From the NCBI GenBank assembly GCA_034180455.1, contig JAXFOG010000021.1:124001-188000 (forward strand): a stretch of 64,000 bases of DNA, read 5' to 3'. Position numbers and translations under genes: made by a program. A model generated the notes under the pieces. It saw only the letters and a list, made by a program, of their open reading frames with translations. It was not told the DNA's origin and did not search any database. Below, one piece after another: positions 49,743 to 57,914 of this stretch (the stretch's first letter is position 1; every line of letters begins with the position of its first letter). Source of the stretch: JAAZPT01 sp034180455. GTDB taxonomy: Bacteria; Bacillota; Clostridia; Christensenellales; Aristaeellaceae.

Positions 49743-50315
49743 TCAGTTTATATGATCTATAATCGTTTTGGGATTTATTACTCGCTTATCTGTAACAATG
49801 ATATCCATAAGCCTATCATGAGCATAGCTAGGCAGACTTTCGCAAATCTGCTCTTCAAAGCATATTGCACATAGCAAGGTATGGGAGTCTGCAAAGAACT
49901 TATCATAATAGCCTCCACCATAGCCGAGCCTTTGGCCTTGCTCTGTAAAGGCAAGCCCTGGCACGATAGCGATATCAATATCGTTTATAATGTTTTTTTC
50001 ATCAAATGGTGGCTCTGGGATACCAAATTTTGATATCTCAAGGTCATTTAGAGAGTTGATGCGCAAAAACTGCATCTGGCTACCAATTACTCTTGGTATA
50101 GCTACGGTATGCTCCTTTAGTAGCTCTAATATAAGACCTTTTGTCTGTACTTCCGATCCAAAGCTCATAAATGCAGCAATATTTTTTGCATGCTTTATGG
50201 CGTCTAATTCCATTAGTTTGCGAGCAATTTCACATGACTTTTGCTCTTTATTTTGCACATTATTTCGTATCGCCTTATACTGTGCTCGTAGTAATTTCTT
50301 ATCCTGTATAATCAT
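49743..50315 (-). CDS. 5-formyltetrahydrofolate cyclo-ligase
   Basis: 190 residues. Converts 5-formyl-THF back to 5,10-methenyl-THF with ATP. C-terminal signature RLGYGGGYYDKFF and the early KKLLRAQYKAIRNN block identify the family. Divergent from the Cys-rich gene at 50563; the shared region contains two similar 14-base boxes. Confidence 0.93.
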   Translation of the reverse strand: MIIQDKKLLRAQYKAIRNNVQNKEQKSCEIARKLMELDAIKHAKNIAAFMSFGSEVQTKGLILELLKEHTVAIPRVIGSQMQFLRINSLNDLEISKFGIPEPPFDEKNIINDIDIAIVPGLAFTEQGQRLGYGGGYYDKFFADSHTLLCAICFEEQICESLPSYAHDRLMDIIVTDKRVINPKTIIDHIN

Positions 50316-50368
50316 GATTTTCTCACTTTCTTATAATGTTTAACTGAATTAAATAACTTACTTATATG

Positions 50369-50382
50369 CGAAATTATGTTCG
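50369..50382. promoter_or_regulatory. LexA-like box 1 (CGAA-N6-TTCG)
   Basis: CGAAATTATGTTCG. One half matches the Gram-positive SOS box GTTCG, the other half is degenerate. Lies upstream of the cyclo-ligase gene. Confidence 0.35.
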
Positions 50383-50462
50383 TGTTGGTTTTTGCTTTAT
50401 TATGGTAGCTGTGATTATAGCTAGATTGTTTCTTGCTGTCCAATAAACATCACTTAAAGATA

Positions 50463-50491
50463 TTGACGAAATATTGTTCGTGAACTATAAT
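50463..50491 (+). promoter_or_regulatory. Promoter with embedded LexA-like box 2
   Basis: TTGACG (50463-50468), 17-base spacer, TATAAT (50486-50491). The spacer carries CGAAATATTGTTCG (50467-50480), which matches box 1 at 12 of 14 positions. A repressor bound there would block RNA polymerase. Confidence 0.6.
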
Positions 50492-50562
50492 TTTATTGCA
50501 AGGAATGAAAAAGATTTTGCTCTCGGAGCTAAACAGCGGGAGCCATAGATTTCGGAGGAAAT

Positions 50563-50886
50563 ATGGCAAAAAGAGCAACAAGGCGACTCCTAAAGCAAAG
50601 GGAGCGCAATAAATATATAAATGACATCAAAGATCGCATAGTCTGCCCCTACTGCGAAGATATAACAATGTATAGCATAGCCTGCGAAAGCATAGTGAAA
50701 GGAGCCAGCTCATATCTAAAATTTAAGGAAAAGGAAATGGCAAAGGGATTTGCAAACAAATACTGTTGCAACATGGAAAAATATTCCAAATGCCCAATAT
50801 ACTGCATGAACACACAGTTTATGGAGCTGCTACGCAGAAAGAGGCAAAAGGAGGAAAGAATGCGCAAACTGGATATAGTCAATTAA
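50563..50886 (+). CDS. Small Cys-rich protein, unknown
   Basis: 107 residues, very basic ends (MAKRATRRLLKQRERNK and LLRRKRQKEERMRKL) around a cysteine-rich centre: CPYC, later CCNMEKYSKCPIYC. The arrangement suggests a zinc or Fe-S site. No known family recognised. It has a strong GGAGG ribosome-binding site, its own promoter with a possible SOS-type operator, and a terminator, so it is clearly an expressed gene. Nucleic-acid binding is plausible from charge. Confidence 0.7.
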   Translation: MAKRATRRLLKQRERNKYINDIKDRIVCPYCEDITMYSIACESIVKGASSYLKFKEKEMAKGFANKYCCNMEKYSKCPIYCMNTQFMELLRRKRQKEERMRKLDIVN

Positions 50887-50911
50887 AACGCAGAATGCAT
50901 CTGCGTTTTTT
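50885..50911. terminator. Bidirectional terminator
   Basis: Stem AAAACGCAGA / TCTGCGTTTT with ATGCA loop and T runs on both strands; it separates convergent genes. Confidence 0.9.
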
Positions 50912-50912
50912 G

Positions 50913-51938
50913 TTATTTCATATCAGCTACAAAAGACTCAACAATGCCACCAAGAATTATTCCATAGGCTGAGATCTTGTCGCTATTTTTAATTATATTA
51001 TCTATGCGTAGGGCATTCTTGCCAGTTTCGGAGATAATATCGTTTACTATATAATATTGATTTCTCGCTCTATCTTCTGCAAGCAGTGAATAACCATTGC
51101 CATCTGGATAGCTAGCAAGAATATTGCTTACTTTATCATATTTATTTATTTGAGGATTTTTGCCCTCTATGTCAAACTGCATTGTAATCCCATAGGGCAC
51201 TTCTTTCATAGGAAGAACTCGCCCTGCTATAAATATGCCGTTTTTATCTACATTCATAGCATTTACGTCGAGCAATGACTTTTTGGTCATGCCAAGCATT
51301 TCTTTAAGATCATACTGCTCATTATATATTCTTTTGCCCTTCTCATTAAACACAGTTACAAGCATAAGTGGGAGCCTGTGATGGCGTGATACAGTGTAGT
51401 AATTGCCATTATAGTAGGCGCAGGTCTGGAAGAAGAATCCACTTGCAAAGCCAAGTTGCTCCCAACGTATTGAGCCATCTTGCGCAAGTAGCCCTATCCA
51501 AAGCAAGCCATTTTTTTGTCCAGTAACCAGCAGACCATCGGGCGACATGGCGCCTTTTTCAAATACGTTTTCTCTTAGCTTTCCATACTGCTCATCGCCA
51601 CTGCCAAGGTCGCTTACATAGTAGCTCTTACGTTCATAGCTATCGTACACTATGGCCACATACTCTCCATCACGTTCAAAAACGCCCCTTATATGAGGCA
51701 TGTTTTTTCTTACTTTTGGATGCTCTATGGTAAAGTTGTTACGCTCTTCTCCATTTATTATCGTATAAGCGCTATCTCCATATACGCAGTAGCTGCCATC
51801 ACTTGCATAGCATACTCCAGTAATTATACCCCCAAGCTCTTCCATGCTAAATTTTTGCATATTTTCAAAGCTTGTGGCAGAAGCAATAAGACATGGTATC
51901 AATATTGCAACAAATAAAATTGAAAAGAACTTTTTCAT
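50913..51938 (-). CDS. Secreted beta-propeller-like protein
   Basis: 341 residues. Signal peptide 1-21 (KKFFSILFVAILIPCLIASA). The mature part is a series of beta-rich blades of about 45 residues (GGIITGVCYASDGSYCVYG, EYVAIVYDSYERKSYYVSDL, GLLVTGQKNGLLWIGLLAQD), suggesting a propeller. No catalytic motif or wall anchor. Function unknown. Confidence 0.6.
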   Translation of the reverse strand: MKKFFSILFVAILIPCLIASATSFENMQKFSMEELGGIITGVCYASDGSYCVYGDSAYTIINGEERNNFTIEHPKVRKNMPHIRGVFERDGEYVAIVYDSYERKSYYVSDLGSGDEQYGKLRENVFEKGAMSPDGLLVTGQKNGLLWIGLLAQDGSIRWEQLGFASGFFFQTCAYYNGNYYTVSRHHRLPLMLVTVFNEKGKRIYNEQYDLKEMLGMTKKSLLDVNAMNVDKNGIFIAGRVLPMKEVPYGITMQFDIEGKNPQINKYDKVSNILASYPDGNGYSLLAEDRARNQYYIVNDIISETGKNALRIDNIIKNSDKISAYGIILGGIVESFVADMK

Positions 51939-51960
51939 TCACACCTCAATAATTGATTTT

Positions 51961-52365
51961 CTATTTATCTTGCTTTGCTAGGTTCAGAATATCTAGGTAG
52001 TTTTGGGCGTCTTCTTCACTAACTATGCCATAGGTGCTATTTTCTCCCTTGCGTAGCACATTTACGCAGAGCTTATCGCCATAGCTTGAGTAATTCTGCA
52101 AAATTTCTTCACAAACTGAATACATTGCATTGTAGTTTACATTTTCCCATGCATAGCAATCACCATTCTTTTCGCACAGAAGAAGGCTGCCATCCTGAAA
52201 ATTAAATAACAGCTCTGCATTATAATCCATATTATCAGAAGGCACAACGCGCGCCCTATTATTTATATGCTTTTCTATAATATTTAAATATGTGCTCATA
52301 CTCTCTGCGCAAGCATCGCTCGCAAATATCATAAGACAGAGCATAAAACAAAAAATCTTCTTCAT
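51961..52365 (-). CDS. Small secreted hypothetical protein
   Basis: 134 residues with signal peptide 1-20 (MKKIFCFMLCLMIFASDACA). Start at the ATG 52365, five bases behind GGAGG; a possible TTG four codons earlier is part of the ribosome-binding site. No family recognised. Gap of 22 bases to the propeller-like gene, so the two are probably co-transcribed. Confidence 0.6.
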   Translation of the reverse strand: MKKIFCFMLCLMIFASDACAESMSTYLNIIEKHINNRARVVPSDNMDYNAELLFNFQDGSLLLCEKNGDCYAWENVNYNAMYSVCEEILQNYSSYGDKLCVNVLRKGENSTYGIVSEEDAQNYLDILNLAKQDK

Positions 52366-52545
52366 CGCAGCCTCCAAGTTGTAACATCATTGTAACATAA
52401 ATATTACAAAGTTACAATATTTTTATACAAATTTTTGGCTTTTTTCTGAATAAATTATGCTTTTTAAAAAATGTTTTTTGAAAGCATACTAAGCAGCTTG
52501 AGAAATAATGCGATTTTTTATTATTCAACGCAGAGTAAATATTTT

Positions 52546-52574
52546 TTGAAAAATATTTAATAATTATGTATAAT
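52546..52574 (+). promoter_or_regulatory. Promoter upstream of the duplicated gene pair
   Basis: TTGAAA at 52546-52551, 17-base spacer, TATAAT at 52569-52574. It lies just outside the left edge of the tandem duplication, so the second gene does not have a copy. Confidence 0.7.
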
Positions 52575-52639
52575 AAGAAAAACTAACTTAACAATTAAAG
52601 ATATACAAAGTAAATTGAAATTTATATTAGGAGGGAATT

Positions 52640-53593
52640 ATGAAAAAACTACTTGCATTGGCTTTTGCATTTATGCTTTTGATAAGTACTGCATATGCTG
52701 GTAATCCTATGCTTAGGATTACTAAATCTACTGTATTGTATGATATGGATGGCAAAGAGCTATGCACCATGCCAAAGGGAGCCATATTTGGCGTATTTGA
52801 TGTAAAGAACGAGGGTTATGTAGTGGTACACACAGTAGAACCTGAAAGAGAAATGATTGTAAAGAACAATTTTGAAGTAGTTGATATTGACTACATTGAA
52901 AACTACTCATCTATTTATCCAGGCAAATATGCCAAGCTGAAAGCTGGGGCCGAGATTTACGAGCTACCAAGCGAGAACAGCAAGCCATCAATAAATTTTG
53001 ATGGCAAAAACCAAAAGATTGCTGGAATATCGTATCGTATACTTTCCCAAGATGAGAACTGGACACAGATAAGAGTGTTTAGCGATGTATATATAGGCTA
53101 TATAATGACAAAGGATATTGAGGTTATAGAGAAAGACGAGCTTTTGCCAAAGTGTGATATTGATGGCAACAATGTGCTATGCCCAGGACTATATGTATGC
53201 GAAAATTTAAGTGGCTCAACCGCCTTTATAAGACAAGGCGACAAAGAATACTTGATAAAGGATAGCCCATGCTACACAGTATACCTACAAAAGGGTAATG
53301 TGGAATTTAGCCCAAATTTATATGTATATCGTTGCAAGGGTGAAAAACATGAATGGCTAAAAACTGGTAGTAGGATATTCATAGGCATTCAGTCATGCGA
53401 TGCATATAATAATTACCCTGTCGCCATACCAATAAATAAGGATTCCAAAATAAATGTATATAGTGTTGACGGTGAGTTCCTTTTCAGTGTGCCAATTATC
53501 AGTCCAGACGAAAAAATTGACTTACTTAAGTATGAGGGAAATTTTGTAGAGCTTGAAAACTGTGTAATGGATACACTGACAGGAAATGGATAA
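52640..53593 (+). CDS. Secreted protein, tandem copy 1
   Basis: 317 residues. Signal peptide 1-20 (LLALAFAFMLLISTAYA), then beta-rich segments that look like SH3-type domains (STVLYDMDGKELCTMPKGA, KYAKLKAGAEIYELPSENSK). About four-fifths identical to copy 2 by eye. Its promoter is present at 52546, but the terminator that follows copy 2 is broken here: GTGGCTC is missing from the second arm. No catalytic motif or anchor. Function unknown. Confidence 0.75.
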   Translation: MKKLLALAFAFMLLISTAYAGNPMLRITKSTVLYDMDGKELCTMPKGAIFGVFDVKNEGYVVVHTVEPEREMIVKNNFEVVDIDYIENYSSIYPGKYAKLKAGAEIYELPSENSKPSINFDGKNQKIAGISYRILSQDENWTQIRVFSDVYIGYIMTKDIEVIEKDELLPKCDIDGNNVLCPGLYVCENLSGSTAFIRQGDKEYLIKDSPCYTVYLQKGNVEFSPNLYVYRCKGEKHEWLKTGSRIFIGIQSCDAYNNYPVAIPINKDSKINVYSVDGEFLFSVPIISPDEKIDLLKYEGNFVELENCVMDTLTGNG

Positions 53594-53598
53594 TGAGC

Positions 53599-53835
53599 CT
53601 AATTTTTTATATACGGCGACAGCGCCTTGCTCCATGCATCATATAGGCGAGATAGCGACCATGCAGCGTTGGTAGGGCTTGTAGATGGGAGCTTTACTTG
53701 GGTTATTTTATAAATAGGATATAGATATTTCATAAATAAACTGTATGAGGCATAGCCGTTGCAAAATATGGCCTTGATATTGGCTACGTTGATTATGCGA
53801 GCTATGTCTACGAGCACAACATTTTTTATGCTACT
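53599..53835 (-). pseudogene. 3' fragment of the deoxyinosine glycosylase gene
   Basis: The frame encodes about 74 residues matching the C-terminus of the gene at 54828 (INVANIKAIFCNGYASY, STSPTNAAWSLSRLYDAWSK), with about eight substitutions. The N-terminal ~100 residues, including the active-site start, are absent because only the 3' end was inside the duplication. The reading frame is still open. It is not expected to be expressed. Confidence 0.88.
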
Positions 53836-53870
53836 AAAGATATACAAAGAAATTTACAAAGGAGGGAATT

Positions 53871-54824
53871 ATGAAAAAACTACTTGCATTTGCTTTTGCA
53901 TTTATGCTTTTGATAAGTACCGCGTATGCTGGTAGGCCTATGCTCCAAATTACTGAATCTACTGTATTATATGACATTGATGGCAAAGAGCTATGCACCA
54001 TGCCAAAGGGGGCCAAGTTTGAGATATTTGATGTCAAAAGCGATGGTTATGCAGTGGTGCAAACAATAGTGCCCGAAAGAGAAATGATAATAAAGAACAA
54101 TTTTGAAGTGGCTGAGATCGATTACATGGATAACTATACATCTATTTGTCCAAGCAAATATGCTAAGCTGAAAACTGGAGCCGAAGTTTATGAACTACCA
54201 AGCGAGAATAGCAAGCCCTCAATAAATTTTGAAGACCCAAACCAAAAGATGGCTGGAATATCGCATCCCATACTTGCCCAAGACGAAAACTGGACACAGA
54301 TAAGACTATTTAGCGATGCATATATAGGCTATGTAAAAACAAAGGATATTGAGGTTATAGAGAAAGACGAGCTTTTGCCAAAGTGTGATATTGATGACAA
54401 CAATGTAATCTGCCCCGGACTATATGTATGTGAAAATTTAAGTGGGTCAAGCGCATTTATAAGGCAAGGCGACAAAGAATATCTTATAAAGGATGGCACA
54501 CTCTATACAGTGTACCTACAAAAGGGTAATGTGGAATTTAGCCCAAATTTATATGTATATCCTTGTAAGGGTGAAAAACAAGAATGGCTAAAAACTGGTA
54601 GTAGGATATTCGTAGGCATTCAGTCATACGATGCAGATAATAAGTACTCTATCGCCATGCCCATAAATAAGAATTCCAAAATAAATGTATATAGTGTTGA
54701 CGGTGAATTCCTTTTCAGCGAGCCAATGAGCAGTCCAGACGACAAAATTCACTTGCTTAACTATGAGGGAAATTTTGTAGAGTTTGAAAACTGTATACTA
54801 ACTACACAGAAGGGGAATGGATAA
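53871..54824 (+). CDS. Secreted protein, tandem copy 2
   Basis: 317 residues, the same layout as copy 1: signal peptide 1-20 and beta-rich segments (STVLYDIDGKELCTMPKGA, KYAKLKTGAEVYELPSENSK). Good GGAGGG ribosome-binding site. The upstream sequence is glycosylase 3' DNA with no obvious promoter, so it must be made by read-through from copy 1, whose terminator is damaged. The intact terminator of the pair is at 54830. Function unknown. Confidence 0.75.
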   Translation: MKKLLAFAFAFMLLISTAYAGRPMLQITESTVLYDIDGKELCTMPKGAKFEIFDVKSDGYAVVQTIVPEREMIIKNNFEVAEIDYMDNYTSICPSKYAKLKTGAEVYELPSENSKPSINFEDPNQKMAGISHPILAQDENWTQIRLFSDAYIGYVKTKDIEVIEKDELLPKCDIDDNNVICPGLYVCENLSGSSAFIRQGDKEYLIKDGTLYTVYLQKGNVEFSPNLYVYPCKGEKQEWLKTGSRIFVGIQSYDADNKYSIAMPINKNSKINVYSVDGEFLFSEPMSSPDDKIHLLNYEGNFVEFENCILTTQKGNG

Positions 54825-54827
54825 TTT

Positions 54828-55349
54828 TTAATGAGCCTGTGGCTCATTTTTTATATACGGCGACAGCGCATTGCTCCATGCATCATATAGGCGAGATAGC
54901 GACCATGCAGCGTTGGCAGGGCTTGTAGATGGGAGCTTTACTGGGGTTATTTTACAAATGGGATATAGATATTTCATAAATAAATTGTATGAGGCATTGC
55001 CATTGCAAAATATGGCCTTGATATTGGCTGCGTTGATTATGCGAGCTATGTCTACGGGTACAACATTTTTTATGCTACTATCTGACGAGCCTATAATGTC
55101 GCATTCCTCAATGGTGTCCCAAAGCGCTATATGATTTTGTAGTATTATGGCTTTTTTGCAATCTATATCGTTTGGAATATCGCAGTTAAGCAGCATAGAC
55201 ATTAGTTTCCAAAATCTATTTTGTGGATGCCCATAGTAGAAGGCTGCTTGTCTTGATTTTACTGATGGAAAGCTACCAAGTATCAAAATACTGGATAGTG
55301 AATCATATAGAGCATCAAAGTTGCGTTTTATGTGAGTGTATTCGTTCAT
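54828..55349 (-). CDS. Deoxyinosine/hypoxanthine-DNA glycosylase (UDG superfamily)
   Basis: 173 residues, family-6-like hypoxanthine-DNA glycosylase. Motif I ILILGSFPSVKSRQAAFYYG with HPQNRFWKLM, motif II STSPANAAWS. It removes deaminated adenine (hypoxanthine) from DNA. I start at the ATG 55349, one base after the stop of the upstream C39 gene (TAATATG), because the family homology begins right there; the ribosome-binding site is weak, so coupling is likely. The last codons overlap the terminator of the convergent secreted-protein gene. Confidence 0.9.
   Translation of the reverse strand: MNEYTHIKRNFDALYDSLSSILILGSFPSVKSRQAAFYYGHPQNRFWKLMSMLLNCDIPNDIDCKKAIILQNHIALWDTIEECDIIGSSDSSIKNVVPVDIARIINAANIKAIFCNGNASYNLFMKYLYPICKITPVKLPSTSPANAAWSLSRLYDAWSNALSPYIKNEPQAH
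54830..54852 (+). terminator. Terminator of the tandem secreted-protein pair
   Basis: Stem AATGAGCC / GGCTCATT with TGT loop followed by TTTT. The hairpin lies within the 3' end of the glycosylase gene on the other strand. In unit 1 the same place reads AATGAGCCTAATTTTTT, without the second arm. Confidence 0.88.
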
Positions 55350-55350
55350 A

Positions 55351-56853
55351 TTATTTTTTGTGCAGTATGTAGATGGACATAAAGCCACATTTTTCTACAT
55401 CTTCATGCTTTATTGCCAAAAGTCCGGGAGTAACTACGTTCAGTATATCTTGAGCGTTAAACTCCTCATAGTTATCGCGTCTAAAGGAATCTATAACATA
55501 TACATATTCATCATCTGCCCCAAGCAAAAGCAGGAAGTGGCTACCCCTTGTAAATGGTCTGCCTCTTACTGTGGATATGGCAACAGTTTTGTCGGCACGT
55601 ATAGCCTTTATAGCGTCCTCTCGGCTCGTTGCCTTTTCAATAGTTATTCCAAGCGTATCGCAAAGCTTAGGCAAGTATATAAGGTTGCTACCATAGTGGC
55701 TACCCCTAGCATTTAGGCCCCAAACATTATTGCCTGTGGAAATTCCAGCAATAACCATTGGCAAATAGCGTAAAAACTCGTCTTCGCTCTCTATGCGATA
55801 CAGTTTATGTCTATCTTTGCAAAATGTATCGTTTACTGAGTCGCTGCTAAAAACATAGCCATCTTCGTTTTTTGCTATTGCTTTAAGCTTTAGTAGGTCT
55901 TTTTTATCCAGAATGTTTGCGATTGCATTGGCTACTGAGGTTGGCCCACAACCTCCATCTCTAAATGGTCTACGCTTTTTGGAATTTACGCTCTCAAATT
56001 TACTTCTTGCCCATAGTTCATCATTTTGCGCATACAGAACCACATTTTTGAGTCCTTTATAAGTGACGATCTTATTTTGAGTGCGTTTTTCGTCCATCTC
56101 TGCTTTATTTACTAGTTGTAGACTGCAATCTTTATATGCAATAGGTCTTTTGCGTGCATATATAAGATATCTATTGCCTATACCCTGCAGATTTTCTGAC
56201 ACAAGTACAGCTATTGAATCGTCTGACTTTGGTAGGCATTTAGCATAAGGCTTTATAAAGGAATTTTCTCCTATATTTTTTAATGTTTCTTGCAAGGTTG
56301 TTGGCATGTTTGCTTTTAAGCTATTTCTCTCTTTTATTCCAGCAAATATGTCTAATCTATAGTCGCCCTCTGGCGTAAGCAAGTAAAGGCTAGGATGTTG
56401 CCTATAATAGTTTGGATCCTTATATAAATGCAGACTACTAAATAGGATATTATTGCTCTCACTGTTATTCCTACCATATATATATGTTACTTCGTCCGAA
56501 AACTTGCTACCTTTTTCTACAAAAAGCGTACCAATGGAGCTGCTGCCACCATTATAGCTATGATTAAGATAAAAATCTTTGCTATCGGTGCTAACAATTG
56601 GCTGATTTATAGTTGTGTTGCTCTGAAAAAGATAGGCAACAGCGTTTGGCGCATAGCTTTTTACTTCTGCAAAATTGGCAGCGTAACGAGTTGTGCTTAT
56701 TTCTATTTGGTTTGCACCCTTTGGGGTAGTATAAGGCAAGTTATCTTTTCTTTGTATATCTATAAATTTATATGATAGGTCTTCTGCAAGTGATATAGCA
56801 CAAACTAGCACAATGCATAGGAAAGCAAGTAATGTTTTAGCAATTTTACGCAT
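55351..56853 (-). CDS. Secreted fusion: degenerate class-B sortase-like domain plus C39-type peptidase domain
   Basis: 500 residues. Start at ATG 56853 after AGAGGA. Signal peptide 1-23 (LLAFLCIVLVCAISLA). Residues about 70-235 follow class-B sortase order: INQPIVSTDSKDFYLNHSY, GTLFVEKGS, TYIYGRNNSES, YKDPNYYRQHPSLYLLTP, then VLVSENLQGIGNRYLIYARK. The catalytic His of YGHN is Arg128, and the Cys of the T-C motif is Glu220; Arg228 remains. Residues about 290-480 look like a C39-type cysteine peptidase: Cys302 in DGGCGPTSVANAIANI, His439 in GSHFLLLLGADDE, Asp455 in YVIDSF. Likely an extracytoplasmic peptidase with a dead sortase fold used for binding. Confidence 0.75.
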   Translation of the reverse strand: MRKIAKTLLAFLCIVLVCAISLAEDLSYKFIDIQRKDNLPYTTPKGANQIEISTTRYAANFAEVKSYAPNAVAYLFQSNTTINQPIVSTDSKDFYLNHSYNGGSSSIGTLFVEKGSKFSDEVTYIYGRNNSESNNILFSSLHLYKDPNYYRQHPSLYLLTPEGDYRLDIFAGIKERNSLKANMPTTLQETLKNIGENSFIKPYAKCLPKSDDSIAVLVSENLQGIGNRYLIYARKRPIAYKDCSLQLVNKAEMDEKRTQNKIVTYKGLKNVVLYAQNDELWARSKFESVNSKKRRPFRDGGCGPTSVANAIANILDKKDLLKLKAIAKNEDGYVFSSDSVNDTFCKDRHKLYRIESEDEFLRYLPMVIAGISTGNNVWGLNARGSHYGSNLIYLPKLCDTLGITIEKATSREDAIKAIRADKTVAISTVRGRPFTRGSHFLLLLGADDEYVYVIDSFRRDNYEEFNAQDILNVVTPGLLAIKHEDVEKCGFMSIYILHKK

Positions 56854-56887
56854 CAAATTCCTCTTGGCACATAGTATAGTAAACATT

Positions 56888-56916
56888 ATTTTATTTAAAT
56901 TTAGATATTGAGTCAA
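56888..56916 (-). promoter_or_regulatory. Promoter of the sortase-like/C39 gene
   Basis: Minus strand TTGACT (56916-56911), 17-base spacer, TAAAAT (56893-56888). It makes the gene independent of the phage operon that ends 28 bases upstream. Confidence 0.65.
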
Positions 56917-56943
56917 GCAAGCAAAGCACAATAAGGCTTATTA

Positions 56944-57309
56944 TTACTTATTAAATCCGATTTTTTCGGATTTTTTTACATTCTTACTTCTGGTTACATA
57001 GTCCATAAATCGTGCCATCTCATAGTTATAGCCATCTACATAGGAATTATACTCATCTGTGCTATCCAGTTCAAAGCTAAGCATGGCTAGCATATAAAGT
57101 ATATATAACCTTTGGAACGGAGGCTTTATAAGAGGCTCTTTATCAAGGCTTTCTTTGCCTAGCGCTCGCCTATCTATATCTTCATAGCCATCTAGCACAG
57201 ATAGACGAGCTATATTTTCAAGGTCTTCTATCCATTGGAGCTTTTGCTCTAAGCTTATGGTATTTACCTTTATCGAGTCAAACTCATTTATAATATCTTT
57301 AATGCTCAT
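56944..57309 (-). CDS. Phage structural protein, small (connector-like)
   Basis: 121 residues, acidic and helical. The central part PLIKPPFQRLYILYMLAMLS, then EYNSYVDGYNYEMARFMDYV resembles small proteins encoded beside the capsid genes of Firmicutes phages (head-connector/gp6-like). Start codon overlaps the stop of the gene upstream by 4 bases. Last gene of the phage operon. Exact virion role is not certain. Confidence 0.55.
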   Translation of the reverse strand: MSIKDIINEFDSIKVNTISLEQKLQWIEDLENIARLSVLDGYEDIDRRALGKESLDKEPLIKPPFQRLYILYMLAMLSFELDSTDEYNSYVDGYNYEMARFMDYVTRSKNVKKSEKIGFNK

Positions 57310-57914
57310 GCTAGCTTTCTCCCTGGCACAATGCGCCTTAGTGAGCCTGGGTGGCTTTTCATTTCTATTCTAAAGCTTTGAGTTTTTCGTCTTCTTCCAC
57401 CTCTGCCAGAAGATTTTTTTGCACTATTGAGCCTATCAAGGCGAGCAAGCTCTGCCTGTTGCTTTTTGAAATAGTAATCTCTATCTTTATTCCATGCTGA
57501 TAGCAGCTGCTCATATTCCCTTTGCTCTAGGCTATCAAGGCCCCTTAATCCATCTAGGCTATCGCTTAGTGACTTGCCCTCACTGTTGTATCTATCAAGG
57601 GCGATCTTTTCAAGGGCTGGTATTATCTTGTCAATATCTGCAATGCCCTCATTGTAGCGCTGCTGTGCAAGGCCTTGTGCAAAGCTACTAAGCCTTGAAC
57701 CACTAAGCTCCATGCCCTTGGCAAGAGTATCCTCCATGGCTCGTCTTGCACGGCGCATTGACCTTTGAGAAAATCGTCTATACTCTGGGTCATCGCTTGC
57801 ATCATATCTAAAGCTTCTATTCTTTAGCTCGTCTATCGCCTTTTGTATCTGTTCTTTATATTTATATTGTCTAATAGGCTTTGCAGACTCTATCTGCGAA
57901 AGTATGTAGCTCAT
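57306..57914 (-). CDS. Phage structural protein, coiled-coil, basic tail
   Basis: 202 residues. Long helical stretches (RRARRAMEDTLAKGMELSGS, then YNEGIADIDKIIPALEKIAL) and a Lys/Arg-rich C-terminus (SAKKSSGRGGRRRKTQ). Similar proteins are, to my recollection, found in prophage-like structural clusters of Clostridia beside N4-gp56 capsids. Overlaps its neighbours by 4 bases on each side. It may be an internal virion or injection protein (inference). Confidence 0.55.
   Translation of the reverse strand: MSYILSQIESAKPIRQYKYKEQIQKAIDELKNRSFRYDASDDPEYRRFSQRSMRRARRAMEDTLAKGMELSGSRLSSFAQGLAQQRYNEGIADIDKIIPALEKIALDRYNSEGKSLSDSLDGLRGLDSLEQREYEQLLSAWNKDRDYYFKKQQAELARLDRLNSAKKSSGRGGRRRKTQSFRIEMKSHPGSLRRIVPGRKLA

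Larger units (their letters stand above)
52596..55080 (+). repeat. Tandem duplication of ~1.24 kb (two units)
   Basis: Unit 1 is about 52596-53835, unit 2 about 53836-55080. Each has the same upstream string TAAAGATATACAAAG, a 317-codon secreted-protein gene and the 3' part of the glycosylase gene on the minus strand. The junction is at about 53836, where GCTACTA of the glycosylase gene abuts AAGATATACAAAG. Confidence 0.9.

Noticed and set aside
56944..56985. Hairpin AAATCCGA/TCGGATTT as terminator of the phage operon
   Set aside because: It lies within the last codons and has no T run on the minus strand.
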